Positions 46,732 through 56,269 are shown, numbered from the stretch's first letter. The stretch is 64,000 bases of DNA from Xenorhabdus beddingii (GCF_002127545.1 NZ_MUBK01000025.1:1-64000); one strand, 5' to 3'. A program made the numbers and translations. The notes: generated by a model not told the origin, from the letters alone.

Positions 46732-48195
46732 ATGAAAAAAATACCAAGAAAATCTCTAATAACCCTCTTTATCAGCCTGTTATTATTGGGCAATCACCCT
46801 GTATTCTCCGCACCAGCCGAAGATTTATTGCCTGATATCGGTACTACTGCGGGAGCGACCCTCAGTATCAATCAGGAGATAGCAATAGGTGATTCATACA
46901 TCCGTTCGATACGCGCCCAGTCGCCTCTGATTTATGACCCGTTGCTGACGCAATATATTAATAAATTAGGTCAAAGATTAGTTGAACACGCGGACTCAGT
47001 AAAAACCCCTTTCCATTTCTATCTGCTCAATAACCCCAATATTAATGCCTACGCATTTTTTGGTGGTAATGTCGTTCTCCATTCAGCCCTGTTGCGCTAT
47101 AGCCGCAATGAGAGTGAGCTGGCGTCAGTCATAGCCCATGAAATTTCCCATGTCACACAGCGGCATTTGGCACGGTTGATAGAAGATCAACAGCGTAAAA
47201 GCCCCCTTGCCTGGGCCGGCGCCCTGGGTTCTATTCTGCTGATGATGGCTAATCCACAGGCAGGCATAGCGGCTCTCAGTGGCACACTTGCGGGTTTTCA
47301 GCAAAATATGATCAGTTTTACCCAAGCAAATGAGCAAGAAGCCGATCGTATTGGAATAAGGACTCTCAGCCGTGCGGGGTTTGATCAGAATGGAATGCCT
47401 AATTTTATGCAGATTCTGGCAGATCAATCCCGCTACAGCTCCAAATTGCCTCAGATGCTATATACTCACCCATTACCTGACAGCCGTTTAGCTGACGCTC
47501 GTAATAGGGCAAATCAATATCCGGCTAAGACCGTCCCTGAGTCTCAGGATTTTCTGTTTGCCCGTGTCCGTCTTTCGATAATGTACTCAAACGAAGGACT
47601 CCCTTATATTCATCAATTATTGGATAAATATCATCAGGGAACTGCCAAAGAGCGGCTTGCTGCAGCCTATGGGCGTGCAATTTTGCTGGTTAAAGATAAA
47701 AAATATGCTGAAGCCAATACAATATTGGCTCCACTTATGGATAAACACCCAGATAATGTTTGGTTCATTGATGCCATGACGGATATCAATATCGGACAAA
47801 AACAGTATACCAGCGCCATTACCCGGTTGCAGGAGGCACTCAACAAACAGAAAAATAACCCTATACTGCAAATCAATCTCGCAGATGCCTATTTTCAAGC
47901 CAGCCAGTATCCACAGGCATCACAACTTCTGTATCGTTATACTTTCAATAACCCTAACGATCTCATTGGTTGGAAACTATTGAGAGAAGCACTTGGCAAG
48001 CAGGGAAAAAGTGGTGAGGAATTAGCAGCATATGCGGAAGTAATGGCATTACAGGATGAATTTGATATGGCCGTTGATTACCTTAGTAAAGCCAGTAAAT
48101 TGGCAAAATTAGGCAGTGATGCTCAAGCACGGTATGATGCCCGGATTGATCAATTACGCCAATTGCAACAAAGTTATAGCCAATATAAAAAATGA
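46732..48195 (+). CDS. bepA: Periplasmic metalloprotease and chaperone BepA
   Basis: BepA assists or degrades misfolded LptD and other outer-membrane proteins. It has the signal peptide ITLFISLLLLGNHPVFSA, the zinc site HEISH (136-140) with a third ligand in EQEADRIG, and a C-terminal TPR domain from about 310. It is 487 residues. The start at 46732 is taken for the signal peptide. Just before it a five-codon frame (ATG at 46718, MRIAL) ends in an ATGA overlap with bepA's start and carries the better ribosome binding site, so translation may be coupled to it. Confidence 0.93.
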   Translation: MKKIPRKSLITLFISLLLLGNHPVFSAPAEDLLPDIGTTAGATLSINQEIAIGDSYIRSIRAQSPLIYDPLLTQYINKLGQRLVEHADSVKTPFHFYLLNNPNINAYAFFGGNVVLHSALLRYSRNESELASVIAHEISHVTQRHLARLIEDQQRKSPLAWAGALGSILLMMANPQAGIAALSGTLAGFQQNMISFTQANEQEADRIGIRTLSRAGFDQNGMPNFMQILADQSRYSSKLPQMLYTHPLPDSRLADARNRANQYPAKTVPESQDFLFARVRLSIMYSNEGLPYIHQLLDKYHQGTAKERLAAAYGRAILLVKDKKYAEANTILAPLMDKHPDNVWFIDAMTDINIGQKQYTSAITRLQEALNKQKNNPILQINLADAYFQASQYPQASQLLYRYTFNNPNDLIGWKLLREALGKQGKSGEELAAYAEVMALQDEFDMAVDYLSKASKLAKLGSDAQARYDARIDQLRQLQQSYSQYKK

Positions 48196-48206
48196 GGGAT
48201 TTTGAT

Positions 48207-48563
48207 ATGCAACAAGTGACTTTCTACCACAATCCCCGTTGTTCAAAGAGCCGTGAAACACTCAGGCTGGTTGAAGAACTCGGTATTACCCCGAAAATCA
48301 TTCACTATCTCGAAACACCGCCGACGGTGGAACAACTGGCCGTATTATTAAAACAGCTCGATTTCAAAGATGCCCGTCAATTGATGAGAACCAAAGAAGA
48401 GCTTTATAAGGAGCTCAACCTCGATGATCATTCGCTCTCACAAGAAGCCTTGCTTCAGGCGATGGCTGAAAACCCAAAACTGATAGAGCGTCCGATTGTT
48501 GTTGCCGGCGATAAGGCGCGTTTGGGTCGCCCACCTGAGCAGGTCAAAGAGATTCTGTTCTGA
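48207..48563 (+). CDS. yfgD: ArsC-family protein YfgD
   Basis: The protein resembles arsenate reductases: FYHNPRCSKSRETLRLVEEL contains the active Cys, and LIERPIVVAGDKARLGRPPE contains the Arg that binds the oxyanion. It is 118 residues from the ATG at 48207, with GAGGGA upstream. An ATG at 48192 overlaps the bepA stop but lies too far upstream for the family. The bepA-yfgD-hda order is that of E. coli. Arsenate reduction in vivo is not established. Confidence 0.9.
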   Translation: MQQVTFYHNPRCSKSRETLRLVEELGITPKIIHYLETPPTVEQLAVLLKQLDFKDARQLMRTKEELYKELNLDDHSLSQEALLQAMAENPKLIERPIVVAGDKARLGRPPEQVKEILF

Positions 48564-48587
48564 TCCTGTTTCAGAAATACCCAACAA

Positions 48588-48619
48588 AAAAGTGATAGAG
48601 GCATTTCTCTATCACTTTT
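48588..48619. terminator. Bidirectional terminator of yfgD and hda
   Basis: AAAAGTGATAGAG and CTCTATCACTTTT form a 13-bp stem with a six-base loop. Confidence 0.9.
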
Positions 48620-48655
48620 ATATTCTGATCTCGTTGACTTCTCGCGTTGGTTAAC

Positions 48656-49363
48656 TCAAAGCTCAAGGATATCTTTCACAAACGGGATCGTCAGTTTGCG
48701 TTGTGCCACAATAGAAGCCCGATCAAGCTCATCCAACGTTTTGAACAACGTTTGCATTTCCCTATCGAGCCGTTTCAACACAAAACGCCCGACATCTTCT
48801 GGCAATTCAAAACCCCGTAATTTTGCCCGCAACTGCAATGCCTGGATCTTTTCATCATCAGACAAGGGCTGTAATTTGTAAATTTGCCCCCAATCCAGAC
48901 GAGATGCCAGATCCGCCAAAGTGAGGTTAATCTGCCGTGGAGGACGATCACCTGTGATCAAAAGACAAGTTCGGCCAATCTCCACAATCCGGTTGTAGAG
49001 GTTGAAAATTGCCATCTCCCATTCCTGATCACCTGCGATACACTCAATATTGTCGATGCACACCAATGATAAATGTTCCATGCCATCAAGGACTTCGGGA
49101 ACAAAATAGGCGCGTTTATCCAGTGGTACATACCCTACAGCTTCTTCCTGTTGGGACAATTCGGCACAGGCTGCATGAAGTAAATGACTTTTACCCCCGC
49201 CATCGCGGGACCAAAAATAGATATAACTACCATGTGACTGACTAATGGCCAATCTTATTGCGGCTAATAAGGAAGTATTCTCACCGGCAAAGAAACTGGC
49301 AAATGTTTCATCATCTGGCAAATATAATGGCAATGAAAGCTGCGACGGTGTATTCAGAAGCAC
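48656..49363 (-). CDS. hda: DnaA inactivator Hda
   Basis: Hda binds the sliding clamp and stimulates ATP hydrolysis by DnaA, preventing re-initiation. The clamp-binding motif is QLSLPL near the N-terminus; the AAA+ domain has Walker A-like [16 protein letters not shown] and Walker B LVCIDNIE. It is 235 residues, near the usual 233. In E. coli uraA follows directly; here 3.5 kb of foreign genes intervene. Confidence 0.96.
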   Translation of the reverse strand: MLLNTPSQLSLPLYLPDDETFASFFAGENTSLLAAIRLAISQSHGSYIYFWSRDGGGKSHLLHAACAELSQQEEAVGYVPLDKRAYFVPEVLDGMEHLSLVCIDNIECIAGDQEWEMAIFNLYNRIVEIGRTCLLITGDRPPRQINLTLADLASRLDWGQIYKLQPLSDDEKIQALQLRAKLRGFELPEDVGRFVLKRLDREMQTLFKTLDELDRASIVAQRKLTIPFVKDILEL

Positions 49364-49983
49364 CTCAGACAGAATGGATAACGAACAGCGCTAAGTCTAC
49401 CACAAAAAGCGCCTGTAAATAAAATGAATGCGTTGTTTACAATGGGAACTTATTGTCTGTGTTCGCCTTTGTCATAACAAACCGGGGATACGATAAGCCG
49501 AATGGCCCTGTTTTATTTTTTTATTGGCATCCGGATAGGCATTTAGGTTAGTATTGAAGCAGGTTCTTCCATAACAAAGATTATTTTATCCGCAATGCAA
49601 GAGCGATGAGCGGTTATAGAGTAAAATGTTCTGGCGTATTTCACTGTTTATAAGCACATATTTTCAATGATTATCTCATTTTCTCTCTATAGCCATAAAC
49701 TATTATGTTATTCAAGTATTTTTCACATGACTATTCAGTATCCCAGAGCTTGCAAAAATAGCATTAATATTAAAGAAATTTACCCACATGAGTTTAGAAA
49801 GCAAACATTGGTGAAATAATCTATAAGTTAGGCATCATCTTTCATAAAATAAAAATAGAAAACTATTTTATAGTTAGTGACTTAATTTACGATTAAATAA
49901 TATTTAAAAAAAATCCTCAGATATTATTTAACAATGTGTGAATTATGATAAGAGAATAATGAAATTTTCATTTGGAGGTTAAT
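49364..49983. other. Gene-free AT-rich region before the paralogue cluster
   Basis: I found no supported gene in 620 bases. The right end contains the inverted repeat AATGAAATTTTCATT at about 49958-49972, next to the GGAGG of the first paralogue. It probably holds the promoter of the cluster. Confidence 0.45.
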
Positions 49984-50718
49984 ATGTTAATTGAAGATAT
50001 TCTACGTAAAACTTTAAGACTCACACAATATGTCTTCGCTGGGGGGGCAGGTAATAAGTTTTTTTATCGTTCAGAACTTATGCCAGCAACTGAATCATGC
50101 AGAAATGTTGATTTATCAATAAGACTTAAACACCTTCATCTCCAACAACTACGCACTGAAATGGAAGAAACAACAAAAATGTCCCAACAATATGACTATC
50201 TGATAAGAAATAGACCGGCATCCGGTTTTGTCGGAAATTGCGGGGAATACTCCTATTTTGCATTTTATCATCTCATGAAAATGTGCCCTGCCGATATCAG
50301 GAAAACATACACTACAAACAAGGAATGCCCTATCTATGTACAGCTTCCGGTTTTACTGCAACCTTACGATCATACATTTATTTTAATTTATCAGGCAGAT
50401 AGCCTTTCTTATCACCCCAACAGATTTCTAAAATTTAACGCCATTCCATCAGATGCATGGGTCTGTGATCCGTGGGCTGATATTATTTGTCTTGCACAAC
50501 ACTATGATGATGTATGGAAAAATCAAATGGCGAAATGGCACCAAAAAGGGTTATGTATTCGAACCGTTCTCAGTGATGAGAAATTAGCGCATAATCAAAA
50601 TTATTCTCCTCTTAGAGAAAGAACCTATACCAATATATCCAATGGTAATAAGTTCATTGCACATCTTGGAACCATCTATCCCAATGGTAAAAATACGGTA
50701 CATTACTGGGAATTTTAA
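49984..50718 (+). CDS. Unknown Cys-His-Asp protein, paralogue 1
   Basis: The ATG at 49984 follows GGAGG and opens MLIEDILRKTLRLTQYVFAG (244 residues). Three short blocks are shared with the next two genes: FVGNCGEYSYFAFYHL (Cys86), PYDHTFILIY (His130) and AWVCDPWADII (Asp162). This order and the flanking pattern, a Gly-x-Cys-Gly-Glu helix start, a His on a beta strand and Asp-Pro-Trp, resemble the catalytic core of transglutaminase/papain-like cysteine enzymes. No signal peptide is seen. It diverges clearly from paralogues 2 and 3. Family and function are not recognised; a toxin, effector or peptidase is inferred from fold-like motifs. Confidence 0.65.
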   Translation: MLIEDILRKTLRLTQYVFAGGAGNKFFYRSELMPATESCRNVDLSIRLKHLHLQQLRTEMEETTKMSQQYDYLIRNRPASGFVGNCGEYSYFAFYHLMKMCPADIRKTYTTNKECPIYVQLPVLLQPYDHTFILIYQADSLSYHPNRFLKFNAIPSDAWVCDPWADIICLAQHYDDVWKNQMAKWHQKGLCIRTVLSDEKLAHNQNYSPLRERTYTNISNGNKFIAHLGTIYPNGKNTVHYWEF

Positions 50719-50754
50719 ATTATCTACCTTAACTTATTTTCACTCGGAGTTTGT

Positions 50755-51645
50755 ATGTTAATAAAAGATATATTACATGATGCGGTAAAAAAAACACAAA
50801 CCGCCTTTATGGGAGGATCAACTAATAGATTTTATTTAGAAACAAAAGACATTGATAAAACAGGAAAAAAGGAACCCGAAATAGCATGCAGATTGCTCGA
50901 TACCGCCGCTAAAAAATCAATAACACTCCACAAATTACGCGCATTCACAACAATGGGAGATCATATAGACAGGTTGCCTTATATATATAGCTATATTAAT
51001 GAAAGCAAATTCAAACTTAATCTTGTCGGAAACTGTAGCGAGTATTGTAAGTATGCCTTACATTATTTAATAAAATATCATTCATTTAAAATTTTTAACC
51101 TTTGCAAAAATATAAACTCCAATCCAAGCAATCACATTTTTTTCATCCTTTATGAGACCCCTTCTCCCAACGACCATTGTTTTATCAATCTATATCATAT
51201 GACAGACCAGGTTCGGGAAAAATTTAATAACGATACTTTCTCACACATTCAACCAGATTCATGGATATGTGATCCCTGGGCTGATATTGTTTGTCGGGGA
51301 AAAGAATATCCTCAGCAATGGAAAAACCGAATGAAACAATGGTATTATAATAATATATACGTAGCAACATCGGATAGTAAAATGTTTATGGAAACGAAAA
51401 CAGATAGATATAATCAATTTTACTCCCCTTTAAGACCTAATGTTTATAATATTATTTCAGATATATTCCGTTATATTGCATCAGCAGTTATTTTCATTGA
51501 TAATGTGGGCAAAATTATGACAATCAATGATGGCAAAGTCGTTCCCTATAATATGGGTGAAATCAGCAGGTCAGAGCTTAGTAAATCAGGATTTATCGAT
51601 ATCAATAAAATAAATTTAGGCAGCAAAAACATTGAATCCGAGTAA
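50755..51645 (+). CDS. Unknown Cys-His-Asp protein, paralogue 2
   Basis: The ATG at 50755 after GGAG opens MLIKDILHDAVKKTQTAFMG (296 residues). Core blocks are LVGNCSEYCKYALHYLIK (Cys94), NDHCFINLY (His141) and WICDPWADIVCRG (Asp173), and then YSPLRPNVYNIIS. It has a C-terminal extension of some 30 residues not present in the third copy. The gene begins 36 bases after paralogue 1. Its first 70 bases are nearly identical to those of paralogue 3, showing a recent duplication. No secretion signal or membrane helix is evident. Confidence 0.65.
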   Translation: MLIKDILHDAVKKTQTAFMGGSTNRFYLETKDIDKTGKKEPEIACRLLDTAAKKSITLHKLRAFTTMGDHIDRLPYIYSYINESKFKLNLVGNCSEYCKYALHYLIKYHSFKIFNLCKNINSNPSNHIFFILYETPSPNDHCFINLYHMTDQVREKFNNDTFSHIQPDSWICDPWADIVCRGKEYPQQWKNRMKQWYYNNIYVATSDSKMFMETKTDRYNQFYSPLRPNVYNIISDIFRYIASAVIFIDNVGKIMTINDGKVVPYNMGEISRSELSKSGFIDINKINLGSKNIESE

Positions 51646-51684
51646 GTCATATGACAAATGACATATCAAAATTGCAGGATATTT

Positions 51685-51714
51685 CCTTACTCCCCCGCAG
51701 AGTGGAGAGTAAGG
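51685..51714 (+). terminator. Hairpin after paralogue 2
   Basis: CCTTACTC pairs with GAGTAAGG around a GC-containing loop, with TTTT shortly after. The same hairpin follows paralogue 3. Confidence 0.6.
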
Positions 51715-51751
51715 AGTTTTCAGAAAGTTAGGTGTTTCACTTGGAGTTTGT

Positions 51752-52564
51752 ATGTTAATAAAAGATATATTACATGATGTGGTAAAAAAAACACAAACCG
51801 CTTTTATGGGAGGTTCATCTAATAAAATCCCTTTAGAAACAAAAAATATAGATAAAATAGGTAAAAACGAACCTGCCATAATATCTAAATTTAAAGATGT
51901 TTTTTTAAAAAAAGACTACTTAGTCAAGGAATTACGAAAATTCACAGACCTTAGAAATAACATAGATAAATTACCTCTTATATATACCCGTATTAATGAA
52001 AGAAAATTCAGAATTAATCTTGTCGGAAACTGTGGCGAACATTGTAAGTATGCCTTACATTATTTAATAAAAAACCATTCATTTAAGATTTTTAATATTT
52101 ACAAAGACATTGACCAAAACCCAAGAAATAACATTTACATCACCATTTATAAAGTCTCTCCCCCCTATGACCATAGTTTTATCCATATATGTTATATGAC
52201 AGAGCGTGCTCATTCAATAATGGATGAAAAGACATTCTTATCCATTAAACCAGACCCATGGATATGTGATCCTTGGGCTGATATTATTTGTCGGGGAAGC
52301 GAATATCTTCAGGAATGGAAAATCAGAATGACACAATGGAATAATAATAACATGTGCGTAATAGCCTCGGATAGTGGAAATTTCATGACAACTGACACGG
52401 GGAGATATCCTAAATTTCTTTCTCCTTTAAGACCCAATGTTTATAATATTATTTCAGACACATCACATTATGTTCCATTAAAAACACTTTTTATTGATAA
52501 CAGGGGAAACATCCAGGAATACAAAGATAATGGTGAAATTATTTCTTATAATATTAGATATTAA
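51752..52564 (+). CDS. Unknown Cys-His-Asp protein, paralogue 3
   Basis: The ATG at 51752 after GGAG opens MLIKDILHDVVKKTQTAFMG (270 residues). The core is LVGNCGEHCKYALHYLIK (Cys94), PYDHSFIHIC (His141) and WICDPWADIICRG (Asp173), with LSPLRPNVYNIISD near the end. Similarity to paralogue 2 runs along the whole length, yet the segment between residues 40 and 80 has changed strongly while the motifs are kept, as expected for a fold under selection. The gene's 3' flank carries the same hairpin as paralogue 2 but with a dispersed repeat inserted before it. Function unknown. Confidence 0.65.
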   Translation: MLIKDILHDVVKKTQTAFMGGSSNKIPLETKNIDKIGKNEPAIISKFKDVFLKKDYLVKELRKFTDLRNNIDKLPLIYTRINERKFRINLVGNCGEHCKYALHYLIKNHSFKIFNIYKDIDQNPRNNIYITIYKVSPPYDHSFIHICYMTERAHSIMDEKTFLSIKPDPWICDPWADIICRGSEYLQEWKIRMTQWNNNNMCVIASDSGNFMTTDTGRYPKFLSPLRPNVYNIISDTSHYVPLKTLFIDNRGNIQEYKDNGEIISYNIRY

Positions 52565-52608
52565 TGAAATCAGTAGCTCAGAGATTCAGGCATCATAATT
52601 TATCGATA

Positions 52609-52735
52609 TATACCCAAAATAATTCGAGTTGCATCGCGGCGGTAAGGGAGCGAATCCCCGGGAGCATAGCTAACTATGTGACCGGGGTGAGTGAGTGCAG
52701 CCAACAAAGAGGCAGCTTGAAGTATGACGGGTATA
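52609..52735. repeat. Dispersed palindromic intergenic element, full copy
   Basis: The 127-bp element starts TATACCCAAAATAATTCGAG and ends GCAGCTTGAAGTATGACGG then GTATA, an inverted repeat at its tips, with an inner CCGGGAGCATAG/CTATGTGACCGG pairing. Elements of this design are common in Xenorhabdus, Photorhabdus and Yersinia intergenic DNA. It separates paralogue 3 from its hairpin. Confidence 0.85.
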
Positions 52736-52826
52736 GATAAAATAAACATCGACAATATAAGACATTAAATAATAGTAAATCCAATAATTTATATAACAAA
52801 TGCCATTTAAAAATTACAGAACACTT

Positions 52827-52855
52827 CCTTACTCCCCGCAATGCGGAGAGTAAGG
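52827..52855. terminator. Hairpin after paralogue 3
   Basis: CCTTACTCCCCGCA pairs with TGCGGAGAGTAAGG almost perfectly. It is the second copy of the hairpin at 51685. Confidence 0.65.
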
Positions 52856-52904
52856 GATCTTCAGAAATTACCGTGTCTCATTAATATAAAAAAATATTTA
52901 TAGA

Positions 52905-54215
52905 TTATTCTATTGTTTCACTCTTTTGATTATTTTTAATCGATTCGACAGAAGAATTAATATACGACTCTTCCGGGCGAATAATGCTGATCAACTTAAA
53001 AAGTAAACTCAGGCCAATACCGACGACAGTGGCAAGCGCCATTCCCTTCAATTCCGCAGCACCAATCTGAATTTTTGCCCCACTGACACCAATAATCAAA
53101 ATAACGGAAGTCAGGATCAGGTTCTGAGCTTTACTGTAATCAACTTTAGAATCAATCAAAACTCGAATACCTGACGCACCAATTACACCGTATAACAATA
53201 AAGAAACACCGCCCATCACGGGAACCGGGATCATCTGGATCGCCGCCGCCAATTTACCGACGCAAGACAGCAATATCGCCAATATCGCCGCTCCGCCAAT
53301 CACCCATGTACTATAGACGCGGGTCAATGCCATAACACCGATATTTTCACCATAGGTCGTGTTGGGCGTTGAGCCGAAGAAACCCGAAATCATTGTTGAG
53401 AAACCATTCGCAAACATTGAACGATGCAAACCGGGATTTTTCAGCAAATCCTTCTGCACAATATTGGCGGTAACCACCAAATGCCCAACATGTTCTGCAA
53501 TCACTACCAGCGCGGCGGGTAAAATCGTCATGATGGCGAACCATTCAAAACGCGGGGTATAGAAAGTAGGTAATGCAAACCACGGCGCTTCACGTACCGG
53601 TGTTAAATCTACAACCCCCATATAGAATGACAGCGCATAGCCCGCTAAAACACCAATCAGAATCGGGATAATCGCCATAAAACCACGGAACACCACAGAA
53701 CCCAATATTGTCACGCCCAATGTCACCATAGAGATGGTCAGATTGGTCGCATTGACATCAGAACCGGATGCCGGACGCAAACCGGCCATATCAGCAGCGA
53801 CACCCGCCAGTTCCAAACCGATGACCGCAACAATAGCGCCCATCGCTGCGGGTGGAAACATGACATTAATCCAGCCTCTGCCCGCCACTTTAACAATCAG
53901 GGCAACCAGACAAAACAGTAAACCACAGACAATGAATCCCCCCAATGCCAGCTCATATCCCAAGGGCAGTAGCAGCAATACAGGTGAAATAAAGGCAAAG
54001 CTGGAACCCAGATAAGCCGGAATTTTTCCTTTGCAAATAAACAGATAGAGCAAGGTTCCAATACCATTAAACAATAAAATGGTGGCGGGATTGACTTTAA
54101 ACAAAATGGGAACCAAAACGGTTGCACCAAACATGGCAAATAAATGCTGTAAACTCAATGGAATGGTCTGTACCAAAGAGGGTCTGTCGTCTACCCCAAT
54201 AGTCCGACGGGTCAT
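52905..54215 (-). CDS. uraA: Uracil permease
   Basis: UraA imports uracil by proton symport. Its 436 residues (E. coli 429) form about fourteen helices with the transport motifs GVAADMAGLRP, the substrate Glu in ALVVIAEHVGHL and GFFGSTPNTTYGENIGVMAL. It lies 69 bases after upp, with an intervening attenuator-like hairpin. The N-terminus RTIGVDDRPSLVQTIPLSLQ is typical. Confidence 0.96.
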   Translation of the reverse strand: MTRRTIGVDDRPSLVQTIPLSLQHLFAMFGATVLVPILFKVNPATILLFNGIGTLLYLFICKGKIPAYLGSSFAFISPVLLLLPLGYELALGGFIVCGLLFCLVALIVKVAGRGWINVMFPPAAMGAIVAVIGLELAGVAADMAGLRPASGSDVNATNLTISMVTLGVTILGSVVFRGFMAIIPILIGVLAGYALSFYMGVVDLTPVREAPWFALPTFYTPRFEWFAIMTILPAALVVIAEHVGHLVVTANIVQKDLLKNPGLHRSMFANGFSTMISGFFGSTPNTTYGENIGVMALTRVYSTWVIGGAAILAILLSCVGKLAAAIQMIPVPVMGGVSLLLYGVIGASGIRVLIDSKVDYSKAQNLILTSVILIIGVSGAKIQIGAAELKGMALATVVGIGLSLLFKLISIIRPEESYINSSVESIKNNQKSETIE

Positions 54216-54249
54216 GCTGAATATCCTCTTATATCGTCTTACCAGAAAG

Positions 54250-54277
54250 CAAAAAAAAGCCGGCTGGCTAGCCGGCT
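54250..54277 (-). terminator. Terminator/attenuator between upp and uraA
   Basis: On the minus strand AGCCGGCT-AGCC-AGCCGGCT runs directly into T8. It lies just after the upp stop and before uraA, so uraA transcription must either pass it or be regulated at it. Confidence 0.9.
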
Positions 54278-54284
54278 GAAAATG

Positions 54285-54911
54285 TTATTTAGTCCCAAAT
54301 ATTTTATCGCCCGCATCCCCCAGGCCAGGAACAATGTATCCGTGTTCGTTGAGATATTCATCAATGGAGGCCGTATAAAGTTCGACATCCGGGTGGGCTT
54401 TCTCCAGTGCAGCGATGCCTTCCGGAGCCGCTACCAAAACCAACACTTTAATGACCGGACACCCGGCCTTCTTCAACAGGTCAATGGTGGCAATCATGGA
54501 GCCGCCGGTTGCCAACATGGGATCGACAACCAATGCCATGCGTTCATTAATGTCAGAAACCAATTTTTGGAAGTAAGGCACAGGTTCGAGTGTTTTTTCG
54601 TCACGATACACCCCAACAACACTGATTCGCGCACTGGGGATATTTTCCAGTACGCCATCCATCATGCCCAATCCCGCTCGCAGGATAGGTACGACGGTAA
54701 TTTTCTTCCCTTTAATCTGGTCAATTTCTACCGGACCACACCATCCATTAATGGTCACTTTTTCAACTTCCAAATCAGCAGTTGCTTCATATGTCAGAAG
54801 ACTACCCACCTCTGAGGCCAGTTCACGAAAGCGTTTAGTGCTTATATCATGATCTCGCATCAGACCAAGTTTATGTCTAACTAGCGGGTGTTTAACCTCA
54901 ACGATCTTCAT
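54285..54911 (-). CDS. upp: Uracil phosphoribosyltransferase
   Basis: It converts uracil and PRPP to UMP in salvage. The 208 residues equal E. coli Upp. The PRPP loop is [18 protein letters not shown] and the uracil-binding end is [17 protein letters not shown]. First gene of upp-uraA, divergent from purMN. Confidence 0.97.
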   Translation of the reverse strand: MKIVEVKHPLVRHKLGLMRDHDISTKRFRELASEVGSLLTYEATADLEVEKVTINGWCGPVEIDQIKGKKITVVPILRAGLGMMDGVLENIPSARISVVGVYRDEKTLEPVPYFQKLVSDINERMALVVDPMLATGGSMIATIDLLKKAGCPVIKVLVLVAAPEGIAALEKAHPDVELYTASIDEYLNEHGYIVPGLGDAGDKIFGTK

Positions 54912-55031
54912 GAGTTTCTCCTAATATAGCCGGCAGATAAAAAATCGCGGGATTATACCGCCTTTTCCTCATCACGCCACTATCAATCTATTGATTTTTA
55001 TCAACCATAAGTATTTTTCTACCATTTTCAT

Positions 55032-55060
55032 TTGACAGAGATCTTGTACAAAGCTATCGC
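55032..55060 (+). promoter_or_regulatory. purMN promoter
   Basis: TTGACA at 55032-55037 and a poor -10, TATCGC, at 55055-55060 with 17-base spacing. The PurR operator overlaps the -10. Confidence 0.55.
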
Positions 55061-55072
55061 AAACGTTTGCTT
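55057..55072 (+). promoter_or_regulatory. PurR operator of purMN
   Basis: TCGCAAACGTTTGCTT is close to the PurR consensus ACGCAAACGTTTTCNT and contains the central palindrome GCAAACGTTTGC. Repression by PurR with hypoxanthine or guanine is expected. Confidence 0.9.
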
Positions 55073-55148
55073 AGACTGTTAGAATTGTCGCCGTTCTGTT
55101 TTATTCTGTTCTATACATAAAAAAGTGCAACCGCCTGGGAGCTACGCA

Positions 55149-56192
55149 GTGACCAACAAAACCTCTCTTAGCTATAAAGATGCTGGTGTCGATATTGATG
55201 CTGGCAATACCTTAGTCAACCGTATCAAAGGTGTCGTAAAACAGACCCGTCGCCCAGAAGTGATGGGTGGATTGGGTGGTTTCGGTGCGTTATGTGCCCT
55301 GCCACAGAAATATCGTGAACCTGTATTGGTTTCCGGTACCGATGGTGTCGGCACCAAACTGCGTCTGGCCATGGATCTGAAACGCCATGATACCATCGGA
55401 ATTGATTTGGTCGCCATGTGTGTCAATGACCTGGTTGTTCAGGGAGCCGAGCCACTTTTCTTCCTTGATTACTATGCCACGGGCAAATTGGATGTTGATA
55501 CTGCCGCCAGTGTCATCACGGGTATAGCCGAAGGCTGCAAACAAGCAGGCTGTGCGCTGGTCGGTGGCGAAACCGCCGAGATGCCGGGCATGTATCACGG
55601 TGAAGATTATGATGTCGCCGGTTTTTGCGTCGGCGTCGTTGAAAAATCAGCAATTATTGATGGCAGTCAGGTTCAGGTTGGTGATGCACTGGTGGCGCTG
55701 GCATCAAGTGGGCCACACTCCAATGGTTATTCCCTGATCCGCAAAATCCTCGAAGTCAGCCAGACAAACCCTGAAGCCACTGAGCTTGAAGGAAAATCCA
55801 TCGCGGATCATCTGCTTGTACCCACTCAAATTTACGTCAAATCCGTTCTTGAACTGATTGAAAAAGTTGATGTTCATGCCATTGCCCATCTGACGGGGGG
55901 GGGATTCTGGGAGAATATTCCTCGTGTCCTGCCAGAAAATATGCAAGCCAAGATCGATGCTGACAGTTGGCAATGGCCGGCCATTTTTACCTGGTTACAG
56001 CAGGCCGGTAATGTCAGCGACCATGAAATGTACCGCACGTTTAACTGCGGAGTCGGGATGGTGATCGCCCTGCCCCAGTCTCAGGCAGAAAAGGCCATTT
56101 CATTTCTGAAAGCATCAGGTGAAAACGCATGGCAAATAGGCACTATTTCCGAACTTAACGCTGATGAGCAACCTGTTGTTATAACAAAATAA
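55149..56192 (+). CDS. purM: AIR synthetase
   Basis: It closes the imidazole ring to make AIR in purine synthesis. The start is a GTG at 55149 ([20 protein letters not shown] with initiator Met), which matches E. coli PurM; upstream frame to 55125 is unlikely. Motifs: [34 protein letters not shown] and [13 protein letters not shown]. The 3' end, coding for VITK and stop, falls in the first unit of a 15-bp tandem repeat. Confidence 0.97.
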   Translation: MTNKTSLSYKDAGVDIDAGNTLVNRIKGVVKQTRRPEVMGGLGGFGALCALPQKYREPVLVSGTDGVGTKLRLAMDLKRHDTIGIDLVAMCVNDLVVQGAEPLFFLDYYATGKLDVDTAASVITGIAEGCKQAGCALVGGETAEMPGMYHGEDYDVAGFCVGVVEKSAIIDGSQVQVGDALVALASSGPHSNGYSLIRKILEVSQTNPEATELEGKSIADHLLVPTQIYVKSVLELIEKVDVHAIAHLTGGGFWENIPRVLPENMQAKIDADSWQWPAIFTWLQQAGNVSDHEMYRTFNCGVGMVIALPQSQAEKAISFLKASGENAWQIGTISELNADEQPVVITK

Positions 56193-56269
56193 GTTATAAC
56201 AAAATAAGTTATAAAAAATACGTGATAACAAAATAAGTGATAACAAAATAAGTGATAACAAAATAGGTT
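56181..56269 (+). repeat. 15-bp tandem repeat at the purM 3' end
   Basis: ATAACAAAATAAGT(T/G) occurs about six times, the third copy being 14 bases long and degenerate. The first unit supplies the last codons and the stop of purM; later units each contain TAA in the same phase. Confidence 0.9.

Noticed and set aside
49984-52564. Type III secretion effectors
   Set aside because: No secretion-system gene or translocation signal is in the window, so the delivery route is left open.
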